Positions 50,487-59,355 of a DNA stretch of 64,000 nt are shown in pieces. The notes beneath the pieces were generated by a model that was given only the letters and a program-made list of their open reading frames with translations, searched no databases and was not told the DNA's origin. Position numbers and translations under genes: made by a program. The DNA lies in assembly GCA_963725065.1 (NCBI GenBank), contig CAVRXD010000024.1:186001-250000 (forward strand), read 5' to 3'. Within the stretch, counting starts at the first letter, position 1; each line of letters opens with the position of its first letter. Origin of the DNA: VAZQ01 sp963725065 (lineage in GTDB: Bacteria; Pseudomonadota; Alphaproteobacteria; Rhizobiales; Xanthobacteraceae).

Positions 50487-52328
50487 TCAGCCTGCCGTGC
50501 TGGTCGCGGAAGCCTGCGAGATGGCTGCGTGCTTGCTGTTCCGGATAGCGTCGTCACGTTGCTTGCGCGCGAGCGCGGCTTCGCCGCCGGCGGTCGCGTG
50601 GTAGAGATCGAGCGTCTCGAATTCGTCGTCCCTTGGCGGCGCAATCGCGAGGTCGGTATAGGTCCAACGGTCCGGCGCCGCCAGCACTTCGTCGAGGATG
50701 GACTTGCATTGCCGATATACCGACCAGTAACGCCACATCTTTACGACGCTCTCCCCGAAATAGCGCGAATAGAATAGGAATGGGTTCTCGCGCGGCAGGC
50801 CATTCCGGCGGTCGTGGCGGAATTTTAGCCGAAATGCGCCGCCTTCGAGCGGATGAACGCCTTCGTATGCGCTCACGAGTTTGAACCACAGAAGCGTCGT
50901 CAGAGTCGTCTTCGGCCGACCAAGGCGGCAGGCCGCGGCACGTTGCAGGATCGTGCGGATATGCTCAGGATCGTAGAAGGCTTCCCAGGCCGCGCGATAG
51001 GCATCCTCCCATTCCGCATCCGACATCTTGGGATGATGCGCCACGCGATGATTGAGGTCGTACTTGTTCATGTCGGGATCCATCCAGACCCCATTCTGCC
51101 AAAGAACCTTGTGGTCCTCTGATCCGGGCAACGGAGTGAGAAAAAACAATTCGAGTATGTCGAGCGGCAGCTCACGCTTGATGATCTCGATGTCGCGCAA
51201 GATCGAGTCCTTGCTGTCGCCAGGAAATCCGATGATGTAGCCGGCACAGCTGATGGCACCGTGCTCGCGCCATTTCTGCAGCATCTGCCGGTAGTCAGTG
51301 ATCTTGTTCTGGCGTTTCTTGGCCGCAATGAGATTGTCCGGGTTGATGTTCTCCAGTCCAATGAACACTCGGCGGACACCTGCTTGCGCGGCCTTCTCAA
51401 TAAAATTCGGGATCTTGTGGCACAGCGTGTCGACCTGGATGGTGAAGCCAATCTTCGAGCAATCGCCAGCCCGCAACTCGATCAGGCGGTCGAACAGCAG
51501 CTCCCAATCGCGGTTACGAGCGAAATTGTCGTCGGTGATGAAAAACCGCCTGATGTTCTGGGCATAGTTCTCGCGGATAATCTTCTCAAGATCGTCCGGT
51601 GAACGGAATCTACTCTTGCGGCCCTGCACGTTGATGATCGTGCAGAAGGAGCATTGATAAGGACAGCCGCGTCCGAGATCCATGCTCGAGAGCGATCCGG
51701 AGGTTCGGCGCACGTGCTTTCGTGGCAGGATGGGCAGGGGCTGCCCTTGCAGGTTTGGGAGCTTGTCCATGTGATTATAGAGAGGCGCGAGTTTTCCCTC
51801 CCATGCATCGCGCAAGACCGCGTCGAACCGACCCTCTTCGGCCTCGCCGGCAAAAAACGAAATACCGAGCGCTTGAGCTTCGCGCATGTCTGGCGGCATT
51901 TCCGGCAACATGGCGATGCAGCCTGAAATGTGGAAGCCGCCGATGCAGACCGGCAGTCCGGCCGCAAGGAACGGACGCGCGAGGTCGACGGCGCGTGGAA
52001 ACTGGTTGGACTGCACGCCGACAAGACCGATCAGCGCCTTGCCGCCCGCGTTGCGGATCTCTCGGATGATCCGCTCGGGCTGGGCCCGCCGGTTGGTCTC
52101 GTCATAGGTATGCAGGCGGATTTCGACATCGGGTCCAAGCACGTTCCGGCGGTGTGCGTCCTCCGCCAAGCCGTTCAGGCATGCCAACGTGTTGGAGGGA
52201 ATGGCCGACCGGTACCATAGGATGGGATAGCCGTCGTCATCGTAGTGTGTCGGCTTGATCATCACGAAATGGAACAGCCGTCCTGCAAGACCCGGCGAGA
52301 CAAGTACTGGTTCGTTCCTTGAACCCAT
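50487..52328 (-). CDS. B12-binding-domain radical SAM protein
   Basis: The 613-residue protein has an N-terminal cobalamin-binding-like domain (about 20-170, including L-V-G-V-Q-S-N-Q-F and V-C-I-G-G-F-H). The radical SAM core has the 4Fe-4S motif C222-x3-C226-x2-C229 in R-G-C-P-Y-Q-C-S-F-C. T-D-D-N-F-A-R-N and F-I-G-L-E-N-I-N-P are further barrel motifs. The C-terminal 150 residues are basic and aromatic-rich and not recognised. Proteins of this class often methylate or rearrange unreactive carbons (hopanoids, lipids, secondary metabolites). No pathway partner is adjacent. Confidence 0.87.
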   Translation of the reverse strand: MGSRNEPVLVSPGLAGRLFHFVMIKPTHYDDDGYPILWYRSAIPSNTLACLNGLAEDAHRRNVLGPDVEIRLHTYDETNRRAQPERIIREIRNAGGKALIGLVGVQSNQFPRAVDLARPFLAAGLPVCIGGFHISGCIAMLPEMPPDMREAQALGISFFAGEAEEGRFDAVLRDAWEGKLAPLYNHMDKLPNLQGQPLPILPRKHVRRTSGSLSSMDLGRGCPYQCSFCTIINVQGRKSRFRSPDDLEKIIRENYAQNIRRFFITDDNFARNRDWELLFDRLIELRAGDCSKIGFTIQVDTLCHKIPNFIEKAAQAGVRRVFIGLENINPDNLIAAKKRQNKITDYRQMLQKWREHGAISCAGYIIGFPGDSKDSILRDIEIIKRELPLDILELFFLTPLPGSEDHKVLWQNGVWMDPDMNKYDLNHRVAHHPKMSDAEWEDAYRAAWEAFYDPEHIRTILQRAAACRLGRPKTTLTTLLWFKLVSAYEGVHPLEGGAFRLKFRHDRRNGLPRENPFLFYSRYFGESVVKMWRYWSVYRQCKSILDEVLAAPDRWTYTDLAIAPPRDDEFETLDLYHATAGGEAALARKQRDDAIRNSKHAAISQASATSTAG

Positions 52329-52684
52329 AGTTGATCCTTACGGCTCCTGCGGCTCGAGGGTTTTCAAACCGTTCGGGCCTTGCAATCCGAGGGCCTGTAA
52401 AATGATAGCACGCCCGGGGGCTCACAGTATGGCGCATAATCAGCGCGCGGCTGGCATTGAGGTTCATCGTTCTGACGCGGAGTGATGTCCGTTTCTGATG
52501 CTGTGGACGGCCCTTCCACCGGCAGGTAAGCCACGGCTGCACTGACCAGCAACGCGACATGGCCTGACTCGGTCGAACGATATGGAGTACACGCCCTAGC
52601 CAACCGCGATTATCGTCGATGTCTTGCTGACCCCAAATCCACGCCGTAAGGTCAACCGCGTCCCACAAAAAACGGGAGGAAGCG
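52329..52684. other. Divergent promoter region without recognised gene
   Basis: These 356 bp separate the radical SAM gene (minus) from the cupin gene (plus). A 79-codon minus-strand frame (52364-52603) has no recognisable motif and no good ribosome binding site. AAAACGGGAGGAAGCG at 52669-52684 is a good ribosome binding region for the cupin gene. No clear operator or terminator was found. Confidence 0.5.
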
Positions 52685-53269
52685 ATGATCCGCAAGGCAT
52701 TCTGGTCCCTCGCCATCGTCCTGCTGGCATGCTCAAGCGGCTCGGCGGCCGATGTCCGCCGCGTCGTGACCGGCCTCGACGCCAGCAACAAGGCCGTCGT
52801 GCTGTTCGACAGCCGCGTGACGCTCAATCCCGGGGGCTCCGGCAACCCGGCGGCTAATCTCTGGATCACTGATTCCTCGCCGCCGACGCTCTCCTTTAAG
52901 GACGATAACGCTGCCAAGCGGATCGGCCTGTCGCCGCCCGACAACGGCACCGCGATTCGCGTGGTCGAATTTCCACCGCTTGATCCAGCCACCGAAGCGA
53001 AGATGGATCCCAATTTCATGATGAAGGTCGTCGGCGATCACGCGCCGGCCAGGGGCCTTCCGGTGAAGCATCCGCTAATGCACCGCACGCGCACGGTCGA
53101 CTACGCCGTCATCCTTTCCGGCGAAATCGACATGATGCTCGACGAGACGACAGTGCATGTGAAGGCGGGCGATGTCGTGATCCAGCAGGCGACCAATCAT
53201 GCCTGGGTCAATCGCGGCACGCAGCCTTGTCGGATTCTGTTCGTACTGATGGATTCCAAACAGCCGTGA
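52685..53269 (+). CDS. Exported cupin-domain protein
   Basis: The 194-residue protein has a Sec signal peptide (hydrophobic core S-L-A-I-V-L-L-A-C-S) with a possible lipobox-like L-L-A-C, so it may be a lipoprotein. The C-terminal third is a cupin: H-R-T-R-T-V-D-Y-A-V-I-L-S-G-E-I-D-M-M-L, then V-K-A-G-D-V-V-I-Q-Q-A-T-N-H-A-W-V-N. The second metal motif (G-D-V-x7-H-x3-N) is intact. Related small cupins are found near catabolic enzymes in Bradyrhizobium without a defined reaction. It is divergent from the radical SAM gene; a DUF805 gene follows 132 bp downstream. Confidence 0.82.
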   Translation: MIRKAFWSLAIVLLACSSGSAADVRRVVTGLDASNKAVVLFDSRVTLNPGGSGNPAANLWITDSSPPTLSFKDDNAAKRIGLSPPDNGTAIRVVEFPPLDPATEAKMDPNFMMKVVGDHAPARGLPVKHPLMHRTRTVDYAVILSGEIDMMLDETTVHVKAGDVVIQQATNHAWVNRGTQPCRILFVLMDSKQP

Positions 53270-53401
53270 TGGTATGAGGCTTTTCCGGATGGCGCGCAGC
53301 GCCATCCGGGCGACTTGCCGGAGGCGGTGGCGTTCACGCCGGCCGGCCGGTATCTCCTGATCGGAAATTGTCTCGTTCAGCACAAAGACGGGAGGCAGGC
53401 G

Positions 53402-53776
53402 ATGACTTTCTCTGAAGCGATGAGTTCAGGCTTTCGCAACTATGTTGGTTTCTCCGGCCGGGCGTCGCGATCGGAATTCTGGTACTGGATCCTGTTCACC
53501 GTTCTAGTCAGCATCGTCACGTCAATCATCGATTTTGGAGTGTTGTCGAGCGATGTGATGCCGCTCTCGTCGATCTGGAGCTTGGTCACGTTCCTACCGT
53601 CGCTCGCGATGGGCGTACGCAGGCTGCACGACACGGACCGAAGCGGCTGGTGGTGGCTGCTCGGCTTAATTCCTCTGATCGGCATCATCGTGCTGATCGT
53701 CTTTTGGTGTTCTGAGGGAACACGCGGTCCGAACAGATTCGGGCCTGATCCACTGGGCGCGCCGGTCGCGGCGTAG
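53402..53776 (+). CDS. DUF805 membrane protein
   Basis: The 124-residue protein shows the DUF805 pattern: N-Y-V-G-F-S-G-R-A-S-R-S-E-F-W-Y-W near the start, four hydrophobic helices, R-R-L-H-D-T-D-R-S-G-W-W-W-L-L, and an end G-T-R-G-P-N-R-F-G-P-D-P. The function of the family is not known. ATG 53402 follows GGGAGGCAGGCG. A ~98-bp dispersed repeat begins 17 bp after its stop. Confidence 0.9.
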   Translation: MTFSEAMSSGFRNYVGFSGRASRSEFWYWILFTVLVSIVTSIIDFGVLSSDVMPLSSIWSLVTFLPSLAMGVRRLHDTDRSGWWWLLGLIPLIGIIVLIVFWCSEGTRGPNRFGPDPLGAPVAA

Positions 53777-53792
53777 ATGCATGAGTTTGCTT

Positions 53793-53890
53793 GTGGCACT
53801 TAACGGAGCTGCCAATCTTGCACAATCATGTCCGCTCAGCGCGGCAGGCCGGACATTCATTTGAACCGTCTGAGCATTTCCGCTGATGAC
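53793..53890. repeat. Dispersed ~97-bp repeat, copy 1
   Basis: The stretch starting GTGGCACTTAACGGA and ending TTTCCGCTGATGAC recurs at 56542-56637 with scattered substitutions and small indels. Shared blocks include CTTGCACAATCA, GCGCGGCAG and CTGAGCATTTCCGCTGATGAC in shorter pieces. A third, short match (TTGGCACTTAACGGAC) is at about 55553-55568. The element has imperfect internal symmetry around the GTCCG...CGGAC blocks. Confidence 0.8.
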
Positions 53891-54134
53891 CCCTCTGCGA
53901 CATAGACGGGGGCGAAATCGCTGCAGCGCAGCAGTCTGCCTCCGTGTGGGCCATCCCTTGCTCGGGAGCACGGGAGAAAAGACCATGGAGCATTGCGAAC
54001 GCTTTCGTCGAAGCCCCTGCTTACGAAGATCTCGTCGCGCGCGGACATGCCCTGGTCCCGCGATTTTGCTGACCGGGCGGCGCGGTGTGAAGCTGACTCG
54101 GCTGATAGTGGCTCCTGACGAAGGGAGGGAGCCC

Positions 54135-55500
54135 ATGTTTGACAGGAAACGGCGCGATTTCATCACGCTCATCGGCGGCGCGGCAGCATGGCCGCTGACG
54201 GCGCGCACGCAAGGATGGGCGCATGCGGCAGCATCGCGACTTGATGCCAGATCCTCGATCGACACGGCGTATCAAATAGTCTGCGTAAAAATCGTTGGCT
54301 GGTCGGCCATTGCCTCGGTCTTTGGCTTGTGGGCGCGTCCGCAGGCCAGGCGCAGCAGCCCATCCGCATCGGCGCAACCACGGCTCTCACCGGAGAGGCC
54401 TCCATACAGGGGGGCTACGTTCGTGAAGGTTACCTTCTTTGCCAAAAGCACGCGAATGAGAAAGGCGGAGTGCTCGGGCGTCGGATTGAGTTCGTGCTCT
54501 ACGATGACGCATCGAATGGGAAGACAGCGGCCGGCCTCTACGAGAAGCTCATCGCGGAGGCAAGGTCGACGCGGTGCTGGGCCGTACGGCTCTGGGATCA
54601 CCGAGGCGTGGCCGATGTGAACGAACAGCATTCGGATGCTCATGATCGCGCCGACGGCGGCGACCACAAGCTCGATTGGGAGAAGCGGGCGCCCTATCTC
54701 GTCTTGGTACTTGCACCCGCAGAAGGCTCTGACAGAGGGCCGTCGACACTCGCGGCGCGTAACGGGCTCACAGAGGGTCGGCGGTGATCCGAGCAGCGAC
54801 GCCCTTGCCCGAGTGCGATCACCAAAGGGGCCAGCGCGCTAGCGAAAAGCAATGGCGACTGGAGTTGGTCTTTCTCGAGACCTATCGCGATGCCAGCGGC
54901 CGAAGACTGTCTCGGCTCATCTAAACAAGGTCCGCGGCAGCGAAGCCTGACGTTCTTGTAGCGGGCTCAATCCGCTTTGAGGACCTTCGTCGCATCGCCC
55001 GCAAGCTGAAGGAATTGCCGACCTCAGACTATCCCGATGGTGAGCGCGTCGCCGAGGGCTGCTTCGCGACTATTACAAGCAGCTCGGCAACGACGCCGAG
55101 CTTGGCGCAGCGGCTCGTTCGGGACGCCGCCCTTCCTTATCCTGGAAATCAAGGTTCGTCGCGCGATCGCGAAAGCGTTCGAGCCACCCCGGCGGTTCAA
55201 TCTGCAGGGGCGTATGCCGGGTGCCAGCTTATCGCGAATGAGGCCATACGACGGCTGATAGACCTGATCTGCGAAGCTGCGGGCGGCGCTGTCTGCACCC
55301 TGGCCATCCACTGAAGACGCGTCTTTGGCGATTTCGCCGTCGATGAGCGCGCCATACCAGACTCAGCTCTCAACGCGGTGACGATCCAATGGCAGGACGG
55401 CAACAAGTCGTCATTTGGCCGGACGAGGTGGCGACCGGCAAGGCGCAACTCCCGACCCCGATGTGGAGCACGCGGTGCTCGGGGTTCCTGCGAGGACATG
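54135..55500 (+). pseudogene. Decayed ABC binding-protein gene (Liv-type), multiple frameshifts
   Basis: A leader M-F-D-R-K-R-R-D-F-I-T-L-I-G-G-A-A-A-W-P-L at 54135 belongs to a TrpX-type binding protein. From about 54329 fragments in all three frames spell a Liv-type protein. They are: I-R-I-G-A-T-T-A-L-T-G-E-A-S-I (54355-), G-P-Y-G-S-G-I-T-E-A, M-L-M-I-A-P-T-A-A-T-T-S (54636-), P-D-V-L-V-A-G-S-I-R-F-E-D-L (near 54945-54985), Y-Y-K-Q-L-G-N-D-A-E (55070-), P-A-V-Q-S-A-G-A-Y-A-G-C (55187-), and V-V-I-W-P-D-E-V-A-T-G-K (55407-). At least six frame changes and in-frame stops make this a true pseudogene rather than one sequencing error. It lies between two copies of the dispersed repeat. Confidence 0.75.
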
Positions 55501-55540
55501 ACGCCGACGAGGTCATCGAATAGGCGCTGCCTTGCGGCTG

Positions 55541-55869
55541 CTCACGGCAGCTTTGGCACTTAACGGACGTGTCGAGGTGGGCTCGCGCGTGTCCGCTTTG
55601 AGGGGTGAAGCGGACTTGGCCTAAGTCATGATGGCCCGTCTGCTTATGACCCCATCTCGGACGCAAAGCACTACAACTGCATCCTTCCCGCCCAACGAGC
55701 GCCGTTACTTCCGTCATCTGTGAGTTGGCGGAGCGCTTGCACGTCGGCGGGCTGGCAAATAAGTCACGTTTTCCCAAAAACCGACGCGAGCCTGTGCGTT
55801 GCGACCGGCTGCACCTTGCCGGGGGGGCGGCCGCTTTGTAAAATTTCCTTCAGGGGTTTCATCGAGGGG
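55541..55869. other. Intergenic region with repeat debris
   Basis: The stretch holds a short third match to the dispersed repeat (TTGGCACTTAACGGAC, about 55553-55568). An inverted pair GTCCGCTTTGAGG / GAAGCGGAC follows at about 55590-55616. Then unassigned sequence leads up to the exported hypothetical protein. Such 'tccgctt...aagcgga' debris is, from memory, frequent in rhizobial genomes. No gene is supported. Confidence 0.45.
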
Positions 55870-56490
55870 GTGGGCGTGCGCTGCTTCGCGATGCTGCTCG
55901 TAGCGCTATTGATGGCTTGGCGGCCCGCTGTCGGTCACGAGGTTGATCCGGCGGTCATGGCCATGTTCCGGGAGTGGTCGATCACGCCTCCGAGCCCATC
56001 CGGCGTCTTCATTTGCCACGGCTTCGGATGCGACTTCCGCACCGAGGTCGGTCTCGCGGGCAGCGATCGCGCCCAGATGTCCGCGATTATGGCCTCGGGG
56101 TCTGCCTCGGCCGAGGCCGAAAGGGTTGCAATAGGCCGGACCGAGGCGTGGTTTGAACGCCGCATTGCCCCCATGACCGGCACTGCGAAGCGCGTCGCGC
56201 GGGCCGGCGCACTTATCTTCGCCCCGGGCAATCGCGCTCAACAATTCGACTGCATCGATACAACCAACAACACAAATTCGCTCCTCCTCATTCTCGACCA
56301 GCTCAGATTGCTCCGGCATCATACAATTGCCGCGCCTGCGTCTCGGTTTCTTTTCACTGAGGGTCCGCACAACACGGCCGTGATCAAGGATCGCAAGACC
56401 AACGAACTCTGGACGGTCGATCCCTGGACCCACAAGGGCAGTGAAGCTCCCGATATCTGGCCGCTCGCAAAGTGGAAGGCGGGCGGATGA
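55870..56490 (+). CDS. Exported hypothetical protein, possible transglutaminase-like Cys/His/Asp fold
   Basis: The ~206-residue protein has a signal peptide (R-C-F-A-M-L-L-V-A-L-L-M-A-W-R-P-A-V-G-H). The mature part contains F-I-C-H-G-F-G-C, F-D-C-I-D-T-T-N-N-T, G-P-H-N-T-A-V-I and W-T-V-D-P-W. The order Cys, His, Asp with these contexts resembles the transglutaminase/NlpC-like cysteine-peptidase arrangement, but I cannot name the family. The start is uncertain: GTG 55870, GTG 55876 or ATG 55891 all fit the signal peptide. It stands alone between repeat copies. Confidence 0.6.
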   Translation: MGVRCFAMLLVALLMAWRPAVGHEVDPAVMAMFREWSITPPSPSGVFICHGFGCDFRTEVGLAGSDRAQMSAIMASGSASAEAERVAIGRTEAWFERRIAPMTGTAKRVARAGALIFAPGNRAQQFDCIDTTNNTNSLLLILDQLRLLRHHTIAAPASRFLFTEGPHNTAVIKDRKTNELWTVDPWTHKGSEAPDIWPLAKWKAGG

Positions 56491-56541
56491 AACCAAAAAT
56501 ATCCGCGTGCGCAACGCGCAGCGTCACGTGCTTGTCTGCAA

Positions 56542-56637
56542 GTGGCACTTAACGGACCTGCCGATCTTGCACAATCAGTCCGCTTGGCGCGGCAGACCGG
56601 AAATCATTCGAACCTTCTGAGCATTTCCGCTGATGAC
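56542..56637. repeat. Dispersed ~97-bp repeat, copy 2
   Basis: This is the second copy of the element at 53793-53890, in the same orientation (GTGGCACTTAACGGACCTGC...TGATGAC). The two bracket a 2.65-kb segment holding a decayed binding-protein gene and an exported hypothetical gene. It ends 139 bp before the adenylate cyclase start. Confidence 0.8.
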
Positions 56638-56776
56638 GCTAAGCCGACATGTGCGGCGCTTGAATAACGGACTGCGGTGCTCCCTCTAGAGCGCGTTTCA
56701 GCCCTACAGCGCGGTGACGGGCATGGCATCTTTTGGGCCGCAGTCTATATATCTCACGATTGCTCAGCAGGCCGAC

Positions 56777-58528
56777 ATGGAGGACGGACGGACGGTCATG
56801 AGTCAGTCGCGCAGGCTTGCAGCCATCCTGGCCGCAGATATCGCCGGCTATAGCGCCTTGATGGGCTCTGACGAAGCGCGCACGGTGAGCGACCTCAAGG
56901 GCCATCAGGCGGTTGTGCTGCCGATGGTAGGCGAGTTGGGCGGACGTGTCATTGATACCGCTGGAGACGGCATGTTGGCCGAGTTCCCCAGTGTGTTGAA
57001 CGCAGTCGAATGCGCAGTCGCCATTCAACGGAAGATGGTCGAACGCAATGCCGCAATCGAGCCCCAGCGGCGTATGGAGTTTCGTATCGGCATCAACCTC
57101 GGTGACGTTATCTACGATAATGATCGAATCTTCGGCGATGGCGTCAACGTCGCTGCGCGGCTGGAGGGAATCGCGGAACCGGGCAGTATCTGCGTTTCCG
57201 GCAAGGTCCACGAAGAAATCCACGCAAAGATCGGTCTTCCTTATGAGGACCTTGGCGATAAGCAGCTGAAGAACATCGCGGAGCCGGTACGGGTGTACCG
57301 TATCCGTCTTGACCGTGCTCCGAGACGTACGGTGCTTGCGCTGCCCGACAAGCCATCGATCGCCGTCTTGCCCTTCCAGAACATGAGCGGCGATCCGGAG
57401 CAGGAATATTTCAGCGACGGCATGACCGAAGACCTGATCACCGATCTCTCGAAGGTCTCAGGCCTGTTCGTAATCGCCCGCAACTCCTCCTTCGCCTACA
57501 AGGGCAGGTCGGTCAATGTGCAGGAGATCGGGCGCGACTTGGGCGTGCGCTTTGTGCTCGAGGGCAGCGTCCGCAAGGCCGGCAATCGCGTGCGCATCAC
57601 GGCGCAGCTCATCGATGCCGGCAGCGGCGGGCATCTCTGGGCCGAGCGGTTCGATCGCGATCTAACGGACATCTTCTCGACGCAGGACGAGGTGGTAGAG
57701 AAGATCGTCGGCATGCTGGCGGTCACGCTGACGCGGGGCGAGGAGCAGCGGCTGCGGCGACACGGTACCGGCAACGTGGAGGCGTACGAGTCCTGGCTGC
57801 GCGCGCGCGAATTGCTGACTCGCGGCACTCGGGAGTCGGTCGCGCAATCCCGGGCGATGTACCGCCGAGCGATCGAGATCGATCTGAATTTCGCCCGGCC
57901 GCATGCGGGGTTGGCGCTTGCCGCGATTTCGGAATACGTCAGCGGCTGGGCGCCCGATCCGGCTCAGGCGTTGGACGGGGCGGAGAGATGGGCGCGCCGC
58001 GCGGTCGAATTGAACGATCAGGAGCCGGTGAGCCACATGGCGCTCGGCGCCGTGTTGCTGTGGCGGCGCGACCACGAGGGGGCGCTGGCGGAGTCTCGCC
58101 GCATGATGGCGCTCGATCCCAACTTTGCTCAGGGCTATACTGCGACCGGACTGGCGCTGATGTATGCCGGCCGGGCGGCCGAGGCGCTGGAGCCGATCGC
58201 GATGGCGATGCGCCTGGACCCCCTCTATCCGTCCATGGTGCTGCACTTCCTGGCGCAGGCGAATTTCAGCCTCGGAAAATACGAGATCGCAGCCCAGCAG
58301 CTCGTCGACCGCATCGCACGCACCCCTGGCACCGACGCCAGCCGCATGCTTCTGGCATCCTGCTACGGCCATCTCGGGCGCACGGAGGACGCGCGGGCGG
58401 CATGGGTGGAGCTCCTCAAAGTGAATCCGGATTTCTCGCTGATGCAGCGCGCGCGCGTCCTGCCATACAAGGATGCCCGTGATTTTCAGCGCATCGCCGA
58501 AGGGCTGGCGAAGGCCGGGTTACCGTAG
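56777..58528 (+). CDS. Class III adenylate/guanylate cyclase with TolB-like and TPR domains
   Basis: The 583-residue protein has a cyclase homology domain at about 12-180: R-L-A-A-I-L-A-A-D-I-A-G-Y-S with metal Asp21, and D-T-A-G-D-G-M-L with metal Asp64. F-G-D-G-V-N-V-A-A-R-L-E follows. A TolB-N-like segment comes next (S-I-A-V-L-P-F-Q-N-M-S-G-D-P-E-Q-E-Y-F-S-D-G). Then come TPR repeats over about 330-570. No membrane segment is seen. It makes cAMP or cGMP from the NTP, probably controlled by protein binding to the TPRs. ATG 56777 is used; ATG 56798 is also possible. This architecture is multiplied in Bradyrhizobium. Confidence 0.9.
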   Translation: MEDGRTVMSQSRRLAAILAADIAGYSALMGSDEARTVSDLKGHQAVVLPMVGELGGRVIDTAGDGMLAEFPSVLNAVECAVAIQRKMVERNAAIEPQRRMEFRIGINLGDVIYDNDRIFGDGVNVAARLEGIAEPGSICVSGKVHEEIHAKIGLPYEDLGDKQLKNIAEPVRVYRIRLDRAPRRTVLALPDKPSIAVLPFQNMSGDPEQEYFSDGMTEDLITDLSKVSGLFVIARNSSFAYKGRSVNVQEIGRDLGVRFVLEGSVRKAGNRVRITAQLIDAGSGGHLWAERFDRDLTDIFSTQDEVVEKIVGMLAVTLTRGEEQRLRRHGTGNVEAYESWLRARELLTRGTRESVAQSRAMYRRAIEIDLNFARPHAGLALAAISEYVSGWAPDPAQALDGAERWARRAVELNDQEPVSHMALGAVLLWRRDHEGALAESRRMMALDPNFAQGYTATGLALMYAGRAAEALEPIAMAMRLDPLYPSMVLHFLAQANFSLGKYEIAAQQLVDRIARTPGTDASRMLLASCYGHLGRTEDARAAWVELLKVNPDFSLMQRARVLPYKDARDFQRIAEGLAKAGLP

Positions 58529-58607
58529 GCGCCGGCCTGTGATTAAGGCGTGTTGAGCTGTGCGCCAGGCTGGATATCACCGCATATTTGTAGCACTCGC
58601 AGCGCGT

Positions 58608-58742
58608 TCTGGCCGCCAGCGCGTCTTCCGCGCGAGCTCTGTCTTTTAATAGCCGGTCGCTCGCGAGCTGAAGGAAACAGAATCCGAATCGCCGGTTCTC
58701 GAAATAGAGCGCCAGCACCTCGTCATAAGGCAGCGTCAGCAC
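58608..58742 (-). pseudogene. Remnant of a cyclic-nucleotide-binding-domain gene (3' part)
   Basis: The minus-strand frame V-L-T-L-P-Y-D-E-V-L-A-L-Y-F-E-N-R-R-F-G-F followed by C-F-L-Q-L-A-S-D-R-L-L resembles, from memory, the end of cNMP-binding domains fused to channels in rhizobia (Y-D-x-x-L-x-L-Y-F-x-N-P-x-F-G-F-Y-F-L-x-L-x-S-x-R-L). No start codon or phosphate-binding cassette is present. It lies next to a nucleotide cyclase gene. Confidence 0.35.
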
Positions 58743-58746
58743 ATGG

Positions 58747-58911
58747 CTACGATGATGTGTCCTTGAGCGCGTCTACGTATCCGCGCACGTAATCGACGCC
58801 ATGCTGACTCAGGAGGCGCTCAATCCGTTCGTCGAATGCGCGTCTGGCCTCGTCGGTGGAGAGGGTCTTGCGATAACTCGCAAACTCGGTCTCGAGCGAT
58901 CGATCGAGCAT
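58747..58911 (-). CDS. Small hypothetical protein (54 residues)
   Basis: An ATG at 58909-58911 opens a frame of 54 codons ending TAG at 58747-58749. The product M-L-D-R-S-L-E-T-E-F-A-S-Y-R-K-T-L followed by S-T-D-E-A-R-R-A-F-D-E-R-I-E-R is highly charged and should form helices (Leu and Ala spaced with Glu/Arg). Its composition is protein-like, unlike the surrounding debris. It ends D-Y-V-R-G-Y-V-D-A-L-K-D-T-S-S. The cNMP-domain remnant begins 5 bp after its stop. It could be a genuine small protein or a preserved piece of a lost gene. Confidence 0.4.
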   Translation of the reverse strand: MLDRSLETEFASYRKTLSTDEARRAFDERIERLLSQHGVDYVRGYVDALKDTSS

Positions 58912-59355
58912 ATCCGGTTCTCCAGGACTACCGTGATGAGCACCCCCGATGGCGAGGTCGTGCGGAACACGTCGCTTGAGGCTCGCGATCGACGCCGCGC
59001 CAGGTTCCGCGCAACAATGCCCCTATCGCCCAACGAAGAAAAGCCCCGCCAGCGAGGCCACTCGCGCGGGGCAGAGCCCCCGTTGGTTCGGGACCCGTAC
59101 GCACTGCAGACTCCGGCCACGTTGGCCAAGTCCTCGGACGCTCGAAGTCAGGGCGACTAGGCGAGGCGTCCGGGAGCGTTGAGCCTGGAGCCGATCAGCC
59201 GTCCGCGTCTGTATCGGATTGATCACAACGCGAAATTTTCCTGGTGGTGGCCTACGATCCAGTCGAAGCAGCTCGTCGCCGATCTCGTCCGGATCGCTGC
59301 ATGAGCCAAGTCTTGATGAGCCAAGTCTTGATGAGCCAAGTCATCATGAGCAAAG
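58912..59355. other. Intergenic region with terminator-like hairpin and tandem repeat
   Basis: No gene is recognised between the 54-residue frame and the small membrane protein. It contains a minus-strand terminator candidate (59043-59072) and most of a 15-bp tandem repeat (59301-59360). Short plus-strand frames here have no motif. Confidence 0.5.
59039..59072 (-). terminator. Rho-independent terminator candidate (minus strand)
   Basis: On the minus strand GCCCCGC (59072-59066) pairs with GCGGGGC (59049-59043) across a 16-nt loop and is followed by TTTT. It would end transcripts of the small membrane-protein gene at 59356-59586. Confidence 0.55.
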
